A DNA stretch of 64,000 nt from Microbacterium sp. UFMG61 (GTDB taxonomy: Bacteria; Actinomycetota; Actinomycetes; Actinomycetales; Microbacteriaceae), in assembly GCF_015354505.1 (NCBI RefSeq), contig NZ_JACAFP010000009.1, positions 1-64,000 of the forward strand, read 5' to 3'. Below the pieces are notes generated by a model that saw only the letters and a list, made by a program, of their open reading frames with translations, had not been told where the DNA came from and made no database searches. Made by a program: the position numbers and the translations under genes. The first letter of the stretch is position 1. Every line of letters begins with the position of its first letter. This document shows, piece after piece, positions 27,523 to 37,265 of the stretch.

Positions 27523-29459
27523 CGCTGCACCTCCCTCTCGATGCTGATCGCTTCGTCGGCGGCGGCCTCGCGGATTCCCTCACGGACCACGGCGTCGATC
27601 TCGTCACTCTCCTCGTCCTGATCGCGGATGATCGGGATCGCGCCGGTGCGCGCGGCCTCCTCCGCTTCGAGACTCGAGATGACGTGCCGGTAGTGGCGAC
27701 TCGTCTTGAGCAGCTCGCTGTGCGTGCCGACAGCGGTGACTCGTCCCGCTTCGAGCAGAGCCACGCGATCGGCGAGGGCGACGGTCGACGGGCGGTGCGC
27801 GACGATCATGGCGGTCGTGTCTGCCAGCACGTGGCGCAGCGCCTCTTCGACGAGCGCCTCGGTGTCGACATCGAGAGCCGAGAGCGGGTCGTCGAGGACG
27901 AGCACCTTCGGCCGGGCGGCGACGGCACGCGCGAGAGCCAGACGCTGACGCTGACCGCCCGACAGGCTGAGCCCCTCCTCGCCGATGATCGTCTCGACGC
28001 CGTCGGGGAGCGAATCGACGAACGCCGCCTGGGCGACGTCGAGAGCCTCGCGCAGGACGCGCTCGGCCTCGTCGCTGTGCACGTCGAGGTCGGCTCGTCC
28101 GAGCAGCACGTTCTCGCGCACGGTCGCCGAGAACAGCGTCGCGTCCTCGAACGCCATGGCGATGTGCTGGCGCAGCTCGGCGATCGGCAGGTCACGAACG
28201 TCGACACCGTCGAGCGTAACGCGGCCCCCGGTGACGTCATACAGGCGCGTCGGCAGGGTGGTCAGCGTCGTCTTGCCGCTGCCGGTCAGGCCGACGAGCG
28301 CCATGGTCTCGCCCGGACGCAGCACCAGGTCGATGCCGTCAAGCAGGTCGCGCTCATGCGCTCCCGCGTCCTGGTAGCGGAAGTGCGCTCCCTCGAACGC
28401 GAGCTCACCGCGCGGCTCGGCGATGTGCACCGGGTTCTCGGGGTCGGTGATCGTGTTGGTCTCGGAGAAGATGTCGAACACGCGGTCGGTCGCGGTGCGC
28501 GCATCGAGCATGAACGAGAACAGGAACCCGATCGACTCGATCGGCCAGCGGAGCACCGTCGCCATCGCGAAGAACGCGAAGAGCTCGGGCAGCTCGATCG
28601 CGCCCTGCGAGATGAGCAAGATGCCCGACATCAGACTGAGGCCGAACGCGATCTGCGGCATCAGATCGAGCCAGAACCAGATCGACGCGATCGCGCCGGC
28701 CTTGCTCATCTCGGTCTCGCGCAGCGTCTCGGCCTGACGGCTGAACCGGCTGAGCGCGTGCTTGCCACGACCGAAGGCCTTGAGCACGCGGATGCCGTGC
28801 ACGCTCTCCTCGACGCTGGTGGCGAGGTCACCCGCCTGGTCCTGGCTGCGCCGCGTGAGCGCGCCGTAACGCTTCTCGAACAGGTATCCACGGATCCACA
28901 GCGGGATCGCCGTGACGATGAAGATCGTGCCGAGCAGCCAGTGCCAGCGGAACAGCAGCACTGCGCCGATGACGATCGTCAGGATGTTGACGACGAGCAG
29001 CACGAGGCCGAAGGCGAGCCACCGGCGGATGAGGCCGATGTCCTGCATCATGCGGCTCAGGAGCTGACCCGACTGCCACCGGTCGTGGAACGACACCGGC
29101 AGCGTCTGCAGGCGCGAGTACAGCTCGGTGCGCATCGTGTACTCGACCTGAGTGGCGGGGTTGAGCACGAACTGTCGACGCAGCCAGACCATCAGCGCCT
29201 CGCCGAGGGCCAGGCCGAAGACGGCGAGCGCGCCCCAGACGATGGCGTCGACGGCACCGGCCTGTACCGGGCCGCGGATGATCTGCTCGAGCACGATCGG
29301 GATCATCAGCGCGATGATCGCGGCCGCGAGCGCACTGGCCGCGCCGCCCGCGAGCCGCCAGATGACCGGCCTCACGAAGGGCTTGAGACGCCACAGTGCG
29401 GCGGGAGTGGAAAGGGAGGACGACGGGGAGGCGTTCTGCGATGAAGGCGAGGAAGACAT
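27519..29459 (-). CDS. ABC exporter half-transporter, subunit with degenerate Walker B
   Basis: This 646-residue partner has six membrane helices (about 35-330) and a nucleotide-binding domain with Walker [13 protein letters not shown], canonical LSGGQ and H-loop MIVAHRPS, but Walker B reads [12 protein letters not shown] with Asp where the catalytic Glu is expected. By comparison with heterodimeric exporters such as TM287/288, the consensus ATP site would be formed by the other subunit's Walker B and this subunit's LSGGQ. A Ser-rich N-terminus precedes the first helix. The gene follows a 170-nt leader containing a 21-codon ORF and a nested hairpin, suggesting attenuation-type control. Confidence 0.9.
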   Translation of the reverse strand: MSSSPSSQNASPSSSLSTPAALWRLKPFVRPVIWRLAGGAASALAAAIIALMIPIVLEQIIRGPVQAGAVDAIVWGALAVFGLALGEALMVWLRRQFVLNPATQVEYTMRTELYSRLQTLPVSFHDRWQSGQLLSRMMQDIGLIRRWLAFGLVLLVVNILTIVIGAVLLFRWHWLLGTIFIVTAIPLWIRGYLFEKRYGALTRRSQDQAGDLATSVEESVHGIRVLKAFGRGKHALSRFSRQAETLRETEMSKAGAIASIWFWLDLMPQIAFGLSLMSGILLISQGAIELPELFAFFAMATVLRWPIESIGFLFSFMLDARTATDRVFDIFSETNTITDPENPVHIAEPRGELAFEGAHFRYQDAGAHERDLLDGIDLVLRPGETMALVGLTGSGKTTLTTLPTRLYDVTGGRVTLDGVDVRDLPIAELRQHIAMAFEDATLFSATVRENVLLGRADLDVHSDEAERVLREALDVAQAAFVDSLPDGVETIIGEEGLSLSGGQRQRLALARAVAARPKVLVLDDPLSALDVDTEALVEEALRHVLADTTAMIVAHRPSTVALADRVALLEAGRVTAVGTHSELLKTSRHYRHVISSLEAEEAARTGAIPIIRDQDEESDEIDAVVREGIREAAADEAISIEREVQR

Positions 29460-29504
29460 GTCTCTCAGACGAGTTTCGTATGGAATGCGGTTACTGAAGA
29501 CGAC

Positions 29505-29538
29505 GGATGCGGGAACGGACTCTCGGAGTCCGGCATCC
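29505..29538 (-). promoter_or_regulatory. Nested hairpin in the ABC exporter leader
   Basis: Inner stem CGGACTC/GAGTCCG (29516-29522 with 29526-29532, 3-nt loop) is enclosed by an outer GGATGC/GCATCC stem (29505-29510 with 29533-29538). It lies between the leader ORF and the exporter start, about 45 bp before the ATG. It may act as an attenuator or mRNA-folding switch. Confidence 0.5.
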
Positions 29539-29565
29539 GGTGCAGTCGTACGTGTGGGAAAGGCT

Positions 29566-29631
29566 TTAGCGGAGCGGGCGCACCGGGGTCGAGCCGAGAG
29601 CGGCGATCTGCGCAGCGGCGATCGATGTCAT
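29566..29631 (-). CDS. 21-codon leader ORF upstream of the ABC exporter
   Basis: A short frame starts with ATG at 29631, preceded on the minus strand by a very strong ribosome-binding site GAGGAGG with 5-nt spacing, and ends at TAA (29566-29568). The peptide begins MTSIAAAQ and ends STPVRPLR. The intervening region to 29825 otherwise holds no gene: only a probable promoter and leader sequence. The quality of the ribosome-binding site, the short length and the hairpin that follows point to a regulatory leader peptide, not a functional protein, though a small membrane-associated peptide cannot be excluded. Confidence 0.55.
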   Translation of the reverse strand: MTSIAAAQIAALGSTPVRPLR

Positions 29632-29685
29632 GGTGTCCTCCTCAGGGGCTCGGCTATGTCGTCCCGGTCGGTGCGACAGCCCACC

Positions 29686-29715
29686 AGCCTATTCCTGTGA
29701 ACCAGCTGAGCACAA
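29686..29715 (-). promoter_or_regulatory. Probable promoter of the exporter leader transcript
   Basis: On the minus strand TTGTGC (complement of 29710-29715) and TAGGCT (complement of 29686-29691) are spaced by 18 bp, about 55 nt before the leader ORF. Confidence 0.45.
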
Positions 29716-29825
29716 GAGAGATTCCCGATTCGTCGACGTCCTCTTCTTCTGGCGGCATCGCATGGCGGGATTCCGGTCTCGACGACGCCCGACAGCACCT
29801 CTGCGCCGGTCGACGACTGTGCGAC

Positions 29826-30323
29826 TCACCCCCGCGCGGCTTCGCGTTCCAACAGGCTCGCCTTGACATCGAGACCCCAGGCGAATCCACCGAGCGTGCC
29901 GTCGGAGCGCAGCACCCGATGGCAGGGCACGAACAGCGCCGGAGCATTGCGGGCACAGATCGAAGCCGCGGCCCGCACCGCCCGCGGGTTGCCGAGGCGC
30001 GCCGCGAACGAGGTGTAGGTCAGCGGCTCCCCCGGCTCGATCTCGCGCAGCGCCGACCATCCGGCGAGCTGCAGCGTCGTGCCCGTCTGCTTCACCGCGA
30101 CGGCATCGATCGCCGAGAGGTCTCCGGCATAGAACGACAGCGCCGCGGCTGCCGCCTCGGTCTCGCGCTCGTGCACCTGGGCCGGTCGCGCTCGGGGTGC
30201 GAGGCGAGCGAGGATCGTCGCCTGATCGGACGTCCACCCCGAGGCCATCACTCGCTGCTGCTCGTCAGCGAGGATGGTGAACGGTCCGTCCGGGGTGTCG
30301 ATGGTCTGGATGATGGCGTTCAT
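29826..30323 (-). CDS. ogt: Methylated-DNA--protein-cysteine methyltransferase
   Basis: This 165-residue suicide repair protein transfers the methyl group from O6-methylguanine to its own Cys134 in the motif PCHRV. The region RLGNPRAVRAAASICARNAPALFVPCHRVLRSDGTLGGFAWG holds the helix-turn-helix, Asn hinge and active site expected of Ogt/AGT proteins. It lies 10 bp after the Ada-AlkA fusion in the same direction, preceded by GAAGGAGA at good spacing, so both are one alkylation-response operon. It supplies the methyltransferase activity that the Ada-like partner lacks. Confidence 0.93.
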   Translation of the reverse strand: MNAIIQTIDTPDGPFTILADEQQRVMASGWTSDQATILARLAPRARPAQVHERETEAAAAALSFYAGDLSAIDAVAVKQTGTTLQLAGWSALREIEPGEPLTYTSFAARLGNPRAVRAAASICARNAPALFVPCHRVLRSDGTLGGFAWGLDVKASLLEREAARG

Positions 30324-30333
30324 GAGGTCTCCT

Positions 30334-31818
30334 TCACAAGGGGGATGTCTGGGGCGCGCGCACCCGTCGAACGGGCCGCGCCGGGGCTGCGCGCCACAGG
30401 TGGGCGCTGAGATAGCTGCGCCACGGCGCTGCGCGCTCCGCCCAGGAGATCAACGGACCGGGTTCGCCCGGGAGTCCCGAGGCCGCAGCACCGGCACGCA
30501 GCGCGACGTCACCGGGGAGAAGCACGTCGGGGTCGCCGAGCACGCGCATCCGTACGTAGTCGGCCGTCCAGGGACCGATGCCCGGCATCGCGAGCAACGC
30601 GGCTCGCTGCTCGACACCGTCGTCTCCGACCGTGAGCGGGAGCGAGCCGTCGGCGAGAGCGGATGCCGCCCCGACGATGGCACGGATTCGCGCTCCAGGG
30701 CCTCGGAGCACCTCGGCGCCATGCTCGGCGATCGCCGACATCGTGGGGAACAGCAGCCCCTTCTCCGTGCGCTCCCCCAGCGCCTCGGTCAGGGCGGTCA
30801 GGGCGGTGCGAGCAGCGATGACAGTGATCTGCTGTCCGATCATCGCGCGGATCAGCATCTCATGCGGATCCGCCGAACCGGGCACGCGGATGCCGGGAGT
30901 GCGTGCGACGAGCGGAGCGAGCTCCGGGTTCGCGCTCAGCGCCTGATCGACGGCGAGAGGATCGGCGTCGAGATCGAAGATCCGTCGCACGGTCGACACG
31001 AGCGGAGCGAGGTCGCCGAGCTGCGCGACGCGGGCGCGCAGGTGCAGTCGCTCCGTCGCATCCTGACTCACCTCGAACCACGCCGCCCCGCCCGCCATGC
31101 GCAGATGACGGGAGAAGGACGTGGCCGTGGCCTCTTCGACCCCCGACACGGCACGGGCCGCCATCCAATGGAAGATGCCGGCCGCATCGAAAGGACCCCG
31201 ATACGGGAGAACGAGGTCGATCGCGCCGGGAGCGGCCGACGCCGGCATCTTCCGACGGGCTCTGAGCTCGCCCGGTGTCAGGCCGAACACCTCGCGGATC
31301 GTGTCGTTGCACTGGCGGATGCTCGCGAAGCCCGCCGAGAACGCGACGTCGGAGATCTGCATGTCCGTGCCGACGAGCAGCATCCGCGCCGTGTGAGCCC
31401 GATGCGCCCGCGCGAGGGCGAGGGGCCCCGCACCGAGTTCGGTCGAGAGCAGCCGTGTGAGGTGCCGCGTCGAATATCCGAGACGCACGGCGAGTCCGGA
31501 GACCCCCTCGCGCTCGATCACGCCCGAGGCGATGAGACGCATCGCCCGGGCAGCGACGTCGCTGCGCAGATCCCACGCGGGAGAGCCTGGGGCCGCCTCG
31601 GGGAGACAGCGCTTGCAGGCGCGGAAGCCTGCCTCGTGAGCCGCCGCGCTCGTCGGGTAGAAGGTGACGTTCTGCGGCTTGGGCGTGCGCGCGGGGCAGC
31701 TCGGCCTGCAGTAGATGCCGGTGGAGCTCACGGCGGTCACGAACTGACCGTCGAAGCGCGTGTCGCGTGCGCTGATCGCGCGATATCGCTCGTCGAAGTC
31801 GGTCACAGGGAAGCTCAT
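30334..31818 (-). CDS. Ada-type zinc/AraC regulator fused to AlkA 3-methyladenine DNA glycosylase
   Basis: The 494-residue protein combines an Ada N-terminal zinc domain with four Cys (37, 41, 68, 71, matching E. coli Ada 38, 42, 69, 72), an AraC-type helix-turn-helix (about 85-190), and a C-terminal AlkA-like HhH-GPD glycosylase (about 200-480) with [15 protein letters not shown] and the catalytic-position Asp near 437 in LLPGD. The Ada domain is methylated at Cys37 by methylphosphotriesters and then activates transcription; the glycosylase excises 3-methyladenine. The methyltransferase half of E. coli Ada is absent and is encoded by the next gene. The -10-like CAGAGT 6 nt upstream suggests a leaderless start. 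Confidence 0.92.
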   Translation of the reverse strand: MSFPVTDFDERYRAISARDTRFDGQFVTAVSSTGIYCRPSCPARTPKPQNVTFYPTSAAAHEAGFRACKRCLPEAAPGSPAWDLRSDVAARAMRLIASGVIEREGVSGLAVRLGYSTRHLTRLLSTELGAGPLALARAHRAHTARMLLVGTDMQISDVAFSAGFASIRQCNDTIREVFGLTPGELRARRKMPASAAPGAIDLVLPYRGPFDAAGIFHWMAARAVSGVEEATATSFSRHLRMAGGAAWFEVSQDATERLHLRARVAQLGDLAPLVSTVRRIFDLDADPLAVDQALSANPELAPLVARTPGIRVPGSADPHEMLIRAMIGQQITVIAARTALTALTEALGERTEKGLLFPTMSAIAEHGAEVLRGPGARIRAIVGAASALADGSLPLTVGDDGVEQRAALLAMPGIGPWTADYVRMRVLGDPDVLLPGDVALRAGAAASGLPGEPGPLISWAERAAPWRSYLSAHLWRAAPARPVRRVRAPQTSPL

Positions 31819-31902
31819 GCCTCCACTCTGTCACGCACCACCGACACCGACTGGCGGGAATCGGACATCACTGTGGACCTCGGTCCCATCCCTGCAGACA
31901 CG

Positions 31903-31940
31903 CGAGACCCCTCGCGCCGACGACGACGCGAGGGGTCTCG
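31903..31940 (-). terminator. Terminator after purH
   Basis: A perfect 14-bp stem, CGAGACCCCTCGCG (31903-31916) with its complement (31927-31940), and a 10-nt loop, 30 bp beyond the purH stop. Confidence 0.75.
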
Positions 31941-31970
31941 GAGGGTGCGGAGGCCCTGGGGCCGTCATCC

Positions 31971-33578
31971 TCAGTGGAAGAAGTGACGCTCTCCGGTGAA
32001 GAACATCGTGACGCCGGCCTTGCGCGCGGCATCCACGACCTCTTCATCGCGCACCGATCCGCCGGGCTGCACGATCGCGGTGACGCCCGCATCGATGAGC
32101 ACCTGGGCGCCGTCGGCGAACGGGAAGAACGCGTCAGAGGCGGCGACCGATCCGGCGGCCCGGTCGCCGGCGCGCTCGACCGCGAGGCGGCACGAGTCGA
32201 CACGGTTGACCTGGCCCATGCCGACGCCGACCGTGGCGTTGTCCTTCGCGAGGACGATCGCGTTCGACTTCACGGCGCGGCAGGCCTTCCACGCGAAGAT
32301 GAGGTTCTCCATCTCCTCGTCGCTCGGACGCTCACCCGAGACGAGCTCCCAGTTCTTCGCGACCGAGACGATGTCGTCGGGGAACCGGTCGGCGTCCTGC
32401 AGCAGCAGGCCGCCGGAGACCAGGCGCACGTCCATGCGCTCCTGCTGCCAGTCCTCGGGCAGCTGCAGCAGACGCAGGTTCTTCTTCGCCTTGAAGACCT
32501 CGAGAGCGGCCGGCTCGAACGACGGCGCGACGATGACCTCGGTGAAGATGTCCTTGAGGTTCTCGGCCATCTTGAGCGTCACGGTGCCGTTCGCGGCGAT
32601 CACTCCGCCGTACGCCGACACCGGGTCGCACTCGTGGGCGCGGATGTGCGCGCTCGCGATCGGGTCGAGGGCATTGGGGGCGGTGGTCGCGATGCCGCAC
32701 GGGTTCGCGTGCTTGATGATCGCCACTGCGGGCTTCACCATGTCGTAGGCGGCTCGCAGCGCGGCATCCGCATCGACGTAGTTGTTGTACGACATCTCCT
32801 TGCCCTGCAGCTGCGTGGCCTGGGCGATGCCGTGGCCGCCGACGCGCGTGTAGATCGCGCCGCGCTGGTGCGAGTTCTCGCCATAGCGCAGCGTCGCGAG
32901 GCGCTCGGCCTGGATCGTGAGGTGAGTGGGCAGGTCTTCGCCGTCGCCCAGCGTGCCCTCGGCGAACCACGCGGCGACCGCCGTGTCGTAGGCGGCCGTG
33001 TGCGCGAAGGCGCGTGCGGCGAGCTCGCGGCGCTGCGTCAGGGTCGTGCCGCCGTTCTCGATCGCGCTGATGATTCCCGGATACGACTGCGGCGAGACGA
33101 CGATCGCGACGTTGGCGTGGTTCTTCGCCGAAGCACGGACCATGGCGGGGCCGCCGATGTCGATCTGCTCGACCACGTCGTCGCCCTCGGCACCCGAGGC
33201 GACCGTCTCGACGAAGGGGTAGAGGTTCACGACGACGAGCTCGAACGGCTCGATGTCGAGCTCGGCCAGCTGACGCTCGTGGTCCTCGAGGCGGAGGTCG
33301 GCGAGCAGGCCGCCGTGGATCTTCGGGTGCAGGGTCTTGACGCGGCCATCGAGCATCTCGGCGACACCGGTGACGGCGGCGACGTCGGTGACCTCGAACC
33401 CGGCCTCGCGGATGGTGGATGCGGTCGAGCCTGTCGAGACGATCTGCACGCCCGCTTCGGAGAGGGACTTGGCGAGCACGAGCAGATCGGTCTTGTCGCT
33501 GACCGAGACGAGTGCGCGTCGCACCGGAACGGTGTCGCGATCGCGGTACAGCGAGTGGTCGTGGCGGGGGCCGGCCAT
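31971..33578 (-). CDS. purH: Bifunctional AICAR transformylase / IMP cyclohydrolase
   Basis: The 535-residue PurH catalyses the last two steps of purine synthesis: formylation of AICAR with 10-formyl-THF and ring closure to IMP. The N-terminal IMP cyclohydrolase domain shows [24 protein letters not shown] and [15 protein letters not shown]; the transformylase domain shows LRYGENSHQ and the KHANPCG motif with the catalytic Lys-His, ending in [32 protein letters not shown]. The ATG at 33578 follows AAGGAG; the frame upstream is open but unlikely to be translated. purN lies 40 bp upstream in the same direction. Confidence 0.95.
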   Translation of the reverse strand: MAGPRHDHSLYRDRDTVPVRRALVSVSDKTDLLVLAKSLSEAGVQIVSTGSTASTIREAGFEVTDVAAVTGVAEMLDGRVKTLHPKIHGGLLADLRLEDHERQLAELDIEPFELVVVNLYPFVETVASGAEGDDVVEQIDIGGPAMVRASAKNHANVAIVVSPQSYPGIISAIENGGTTLTQRRELAARAFAHTAAYDTAVAAWFAEGTLGDGEDLPTHLTIQAERLATLRYGENSHQRGAIYTRVGGHGIAQATQLQGKEMSYNNYVDADAALRAAYDMVKPAVAIIKHANPCGIATTAPNALDPIASAHIRAHECDPVSAYGGVIAANGTVTLKMAENLKDIFTEVIVAPSFEPAALEVFKAKKNLRLLQLPEDWQQERMDVRLVSGGLLLQDADRFPDDIVSVAKNWELVSGERPSDEEMENLIFAWKACRAVKSNAIVLAKDNATVGVGMGQVNRVDSCRLAVERAGDRAAGSVAASDAFFPFADGAQVLIDAGVTAIVQPGGSVRDEEVVDAARKAGVTMFFTGERHFFH

Positions 33579-33618
33579 GGAGGGCTCCTTCGTGCGAGGG
33601 TGGCGTGCGTGGATCAGA

Positions 33619-34206
33619 TCAGGGTGTGGAGGACAGCGACAGCTCGCCCGTGGCGATGCGGCGCACCACGTCGATGAGCAGTCGACGTTCGACGGGCTTG
33701 ATGCGCTCATGCAGGCTGTGCTCGGTGTCGCCGTCGAGGACCGGCACGCGCTCCTGCGCGAGGATCGGCCCGGTGTCGACGCCGTCGTCGACGACGATCA
33801 CACTGGCGCCGGTCTGCGAGACACCCGCTGTGAGCGCGTCACGCACACCGTGCGCGCCGGGGAACTCCGGCAGGTACGCGGGGTGCGTGTTGATCAGGCG
33901 TGGTGCGAGGTCGGCGACGAGTCCGGCAGGGAGCAGGCGCATCAGACCGCTGAGCACGACGAGGTCGGCATTCCAGACGGCGAGCTGACGACCGAGTTCT
34001 TCGCCCCATGCCTCGCGGGACTCGTGCTCATGCCACGGAACGGTGAAGCTCGGGATGCCGAACTCCTCGGCGTGGGCGAGACCGTCGGCTTCGCGATCGG
34101 CACCGACGACCACCACCCGCGCGGGAAAATCGGGGTGACGAGCGGCCTCGAGGAGGGCGCGAAGGTTCGAGCCGGTGCCCGAGATGAGAACGGCGACCGT
34201 GAGCAC
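33619..34206 (-). CDS. purN: Phosphoribosylglycinamide formyltransferase
   Basis: The 195-residue PurN transfers formyl from 10-formyl-THF to GAR in purine synthesis. Typical motifs are [14 protein letters not shown] at the phosphate site, MRLLPAGLV, the catalytic [20 protein letters not shown] region with the Asn-His pair, and [13 protein letters not shown] with the third catalytic Asp. The GTG start is supported by TAGACT exactly 6 nt upstream. It forms an operon with purH downstream; the divergently organised purine permease nearby fits the purine theme. Confidence 0.94.
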   Translation of the reverse strand: MLTVAVLISGTGSNLRALLEAARHPDFPARVVVVGADREADGLAHAEEFGIPSFTVPWHEHESREAWGEELGRQLAVWNADLVVLSGLMRLLPAGLVADLAPRLINTHPAYLPEFPGAHGVRDALTAGVSQTGASVIVVDDGVDTGPILAQERVPVLDGDTEHSLHERIKPVERRLLIDVVRRIATGELSLSSTP

Positions 34207-34212
34207 GCGCCC

Positions 34213-34218
34213 AGTCTA
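34213..34218 (-). promoter_or_regulatory. -10 box TAGACT of purN-purH
   Basis: TAGACT on the minus strand, then 6 nt and GTG of purN: leaderless spacing that supports the GTG start. Confidence 0.6.
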
Positions 34219-34249
34219 CCGGGGCGCGGGAGGCGCCCCGACCCGCATG

Positions 34250-35632
34250 TCAGGCGCGGGGATCCTTCGTCTCAGTGCCGGGGAGGCGGTGGCCCGAGAG
34301 GTCTTCGAGAGGCGCGGTGTCGGATGCGTCGGCGTCGCGCGGGAACGCCCCCGGTGGGGTCGGCGTCGCGGAGATGAGCTCGGAGGCGGACATCTCAGCG
34401 AGCCATCGATCGGTGCGCTCCTCCGCGAGCTCGTCACGGTTGCGCGGCGAGAGCAGCAGGATCGCGGCGCCCAGAAGGACCTCTCCTCCGAGCGCGAGAG
34501 CGAACGGCAGCGCGGACGGGCCGGCTTGCGCCAGGCGTCCAGGACCGAGGGAGCCGCCCGCGAGCAGCGCCGCCACGGCGGCCACACCGGCGGTGAGCGC
34601 GCCGATCCCGAGCGCGATCACCGCTCTGGGCGCCGTGCCGAGGGGCGTCCCCTCCCAGACGAGGCGGGAGCGCACGGCCCAGCCCGCGAGGGCGCCGGCG
34701 CCGATCGGGATGATCACCACGATGAGCATCCAGATCGAGGAGTTCTCCGGAAGGAGACCGAGAACGGGGATTCCCGGAACCACGCCCAGCTGGGTGCCGG
34801 CGGGCGACACCGCCGTGCCGACACCCACCGCGAACCCGGGTCCGGCGAGCCAGGATGCGGTCCACACCAGCAGAGTCGGCAGGTACGCCAGCTGACCCAG
34901 TGTGATCACGGTCGCCCCGAGCGCGTCCACGCGCGCGGCCTGGAAGAGCGCCACCACCTCGCCGCCGCGCACCACAGTGGCGATCGCGAGCCCGACGGCT
35001 GACACGGCCGTCACGGCGACCAGCGCGAACGCGGCGCCCCGCACGACGGCTGCCGGCACCGGCGCCCAGTCGCCCCAGGTGTCCATGAGGTCGTGCACCC
35101 GGTCGATCAGACCACCGTCGCCGTCTTCCCACACGGCTCTGACAGATCCGCACAGCGCCCCGACCAGATAGACCACCGTCGGAAGGACGATCGCCGGCGC
35201 GAACGGCACCTGCGCGCCGGCGAGCTGCGAGGTGAGCGCGACGACGGCCGCGATCGCGCCGAACGCCGCCGTCCCCGCCAGGGTGCCGAGCAGCCACGCC
35301 CCGGCGCGGGCCGCCCGCGCGCCCGAGCGGGCGGCGAAGAGCAGGGTGAAGACGAGGAACGCCAGCGGTGCGACCGAGAGAGTGAAGGCCGCAGCGTCCG
35401 GTGCGACTCCGGCAGCACGGAGGAGCTCCGTGGAGATCTCGACGCTCAGCGGCACTCCGTGGCCGAACTGCCACAGTGTTCCGGCGAGCGGCCACAGCGC
35501 ACCCCAGTCGGCCGTCGCCCCGAACGCGAGCGTCCAGAGCAGGGTCAGCGGAGCGAGGAGTACGACGAGGCCCACCGCCGCGGCGATGGCGGCGTCGAAG
35601 GCGGCGAGGAGCGCGACGAGGAGACGTTGCAT
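34250..35632 (-). CDS. DUF6350 polytopic membrane protein (PerM-like)
   Basis: A 460-residue protein with about ten hydrophobic segments spread from residue 5 to 385 and a hydrophilic C-terminal tail (DELAEERTDRW... to the end). The sequence and the position next to purN and near sucCD match the actinobacterial DUF6350 family, whose mycobacterial member PerM has been linked to cell division and stress survival. No catalytic motif is visible, so a scaffold or stability role is all that can be inferred. It is co-directional with purN, 43 bp upstream of that gene. Confidence 0.8.
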   Translation of the reverse strand: MQRLLVALLAAFDAAIAAAVGLVVLLAPLTLLWTLAFGATADWGALWPLAGTLWQFGHGVPLSVEISTELLRAAGVAPDAAAFTLSVAPLAFLVFTLLFAARSGARAARAGAWLLGTLAGTAAFGAIAAVVALTSQLAGAQVPFAPAIVLPTVVYLVGALCGSVRAVWEDGDGGLIDRVHDLMDTWGDWAPVPAAVVRGAAFALVAVTAVSAVGLAIATVVRGGEVVALFQAARVDALGATVITLGQLAYLPTLLVWTASWLAGPGFAVGVGTAVSPAGTQLGVVPGIPVLGLLPENSSIWMLIVVIIPIGAGALAGWAVRSRLVWEGTPLGTAPRAVIALGIGALTAGVAAVAALLAGGSLGPGRLAQAGPSALPFALALGGEVLLGAAILLLSPRNRDELAEERTDRWLAEMSASELISATPTPPGAFPRDADASDTAPLEDLSGHRLPGTETKDPRA

Positions 35633-35724
35633 ATCTGTTCGAGACTACGACGAGAACGCCGTGGGAGCCCTGGGGACGCGCGCGACGCGGGCGACACGAT
35701 ATCGTCTCCTGCGGAGGTTTCCCG

Positions 35725-37143
35725 ATGTCAACTGCCCCGTCCCCCACTCGATCCCAGGCCGAGCCCACGAACGCCCTGGACCGTTTCTTCGAGATCAGCA
35801 AGCGCGGATCCACGATCGGCACCGAGATCCGAGGTGGTCTGGTGACGTTCGTCACGATGGCCTACATCGTGATCCTCAACCCGATCATCCTGTCGACGCC
35901 CGACGTCGATGGCGTCACCCTCGCCAGCGGCGCCGTGGCCGCCGCCACCGCGCTGACCGCCGGCGTCATGACGATCCTCTTCGGCCTGATCACCCGCCTG
36001 CCGTTCGCGTTCGCGGCCGGCGTCGGCATCAACGCCTTCATCGCGTTCTCCGTCGTCGGCACGGTGACCTGGCCCGAGGCCATGGCGCTCGTGATGATCA
36101 ACGGTGTCATCATCGTCCTGCTCGCGGCCACGGGCCTGCGGAAGATGATCTTCGACGCGGTGCCCGTGCAGCTGAAGCTCGCGATCACCGTCGGCATCGG
36201 CCTGTTCATCGCCTTCATCGGATTCGTGAACGCCGGATTCGTCACCGCCACCGGCAACGCCTCACCTCCCGTCGACCTCGGCATCGGCGGCTCGGTGGCC
36301 TCGATCCCGACCGTGCTCTTCGTGATCACGCTCCTGCTCGGCGGCGTGCTCACGGCGCTGCGGGTGAAGGGCGCGATCCTCATCGCGCTCGTCGGCGGAA
36401 CCGTGCTCGGCGCAATCGCCAACCTGATCTGGCCGTTCGGTCTCGACTTCGGCTTCACCGGAGCGATCGTCGGCCTTCCCGACCTCAGCCTCATCGGTCA
36501 GGTCGACTTCGGCTTCGACCTGCAGAAGGTCAGCGTCGTCGCCCTCGTGATGTTCGTCTTCACCCTGTTGTTCTCGAACTTCTTCGACGCGATGGGCACC
36601 ATGACCGGTCTCGCGAAGGAGGCCGACCTGGCCGACGAGAAGGGCGACTTCCCCCGCATCAAGTCGGCGCTGATCGTCGAGGGCATCGGCGCGATCGCCG
36701 GTGGCGGCACCTCGTCGTCGTCGGCGACGGTGTTCGTCGAGTCCGGTGCCGGCATCGGCGAGGGCGCACGCACGGGCTTCGCGACCGTCATCACGGGCGC
36801 GATGTTCCTCGTCGCGATGTTCTTCACGCCGCTCACCTCGCTGGTTCCCGGCGCGGTGGCGGCCGCTGCTCTCGTCCTCGTCGGAGCGCTCATGCTCGCC
36901 CAGATCAAGAACATCGACCTGAGCGACTTCCGGGTGCTGCTGCCGGTGTTCCTCACCGCCACCGTGATGCCGATGACCTACTCGATCGCCAACGGCATCG
37001 GCGCCGGCTTCATCAGCTGGATCGTCGTGAACGCCTTCTCCGGGCGCGCCAAGACCATCCACCCCCTGCTGTGGGCGGTCGGTGTCGGCTTCGTGATCTT
37101 CTTCGCCCGCGGGCCGATCGAAGCTCTGTTCGGCGTCGCCTGA
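35725..37143 (+). CDS. NCS2-family purine permease (AzgA type)
   Basis: The 472-residue protein starts at the ATG 7 nt after GGAGG. It carries the AzgA-like signature LDRFFEISKRGSTIGTEIRGGLVTFVTMAYIVILNP, GVGINAFIAF and SNFFDAMGTMTGLAKEA, followed by GTSSSSATVFVESGAGI, and has 12-14 membrane helices. AzgA-type transporters import adenine, guanine or hypoxanthine by proton symport. It is divergent from DUF6350 and purN-purH, so salvage uptake and synthesis genes sit side by side. A 16-bp hairpin follows the gene. Confidence 0.9.
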   Translation: MSTAPSPTRSQAEPTNALDRFFEISKRGSTIGTEIRGGLVTFVTMAYIVILNPIILSTPDVDGVTLASGAVAAATALTAGVMTILFGLITRLPFAFAAGVGINAFIAFSVVGTVTWPEAMALVMINGVIIVLLAATGLRKMIFDAVPVQLKLAITVGIGLFIAFIGFVNAGFVTATGNASPPVDLGIGGSVASIPTVLFVITLLLGGVLTALRVKGAILIALVGGTVLGAIANLIWPFGLDFGFTGAIVGLPDLSLIGQVDFGFDLQKVSVVALVMFVFTLLFSNFFDAMGTMTGLAKEADLADEKGDFPRIKSALIVEGIGAIAGGGTSSSSATVFVESGAGIGEGARTGFATVITGAMFLVAMFFTPLTSLVPGAVAAAALVLVGALMLAQIKNIDLSDFRVLLPVFLTATVMPMTYSIANGIGAGFISWIVVNAFSGRAKTIHPLLWAVGVGFVIFFARGPIEALFGVA

Positions 37144-37159
37144 GCGACGCGAGAACACG

Positions 37160-37192
37160 GGAGGGGCGGATGCGAATCGCATCCGCCCCTCC
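37160..37192 (+). terminator. Terminator after the purine permease
   Basis: Perfect 16-bp arms (37160-37175 and 37177-37192, GGAGGGGCGGATGCGA and complement) with a single central base, 17 bp after the stop. Confidence 0.8.
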
Positions 37193-37265
37193 GTCGTCTG
37201 CGGAACCCGTGGCGCCGCCCCTCGCGCAGTGCTACACCGGAAGCACCCGAGGAGAGCAGGCACCG

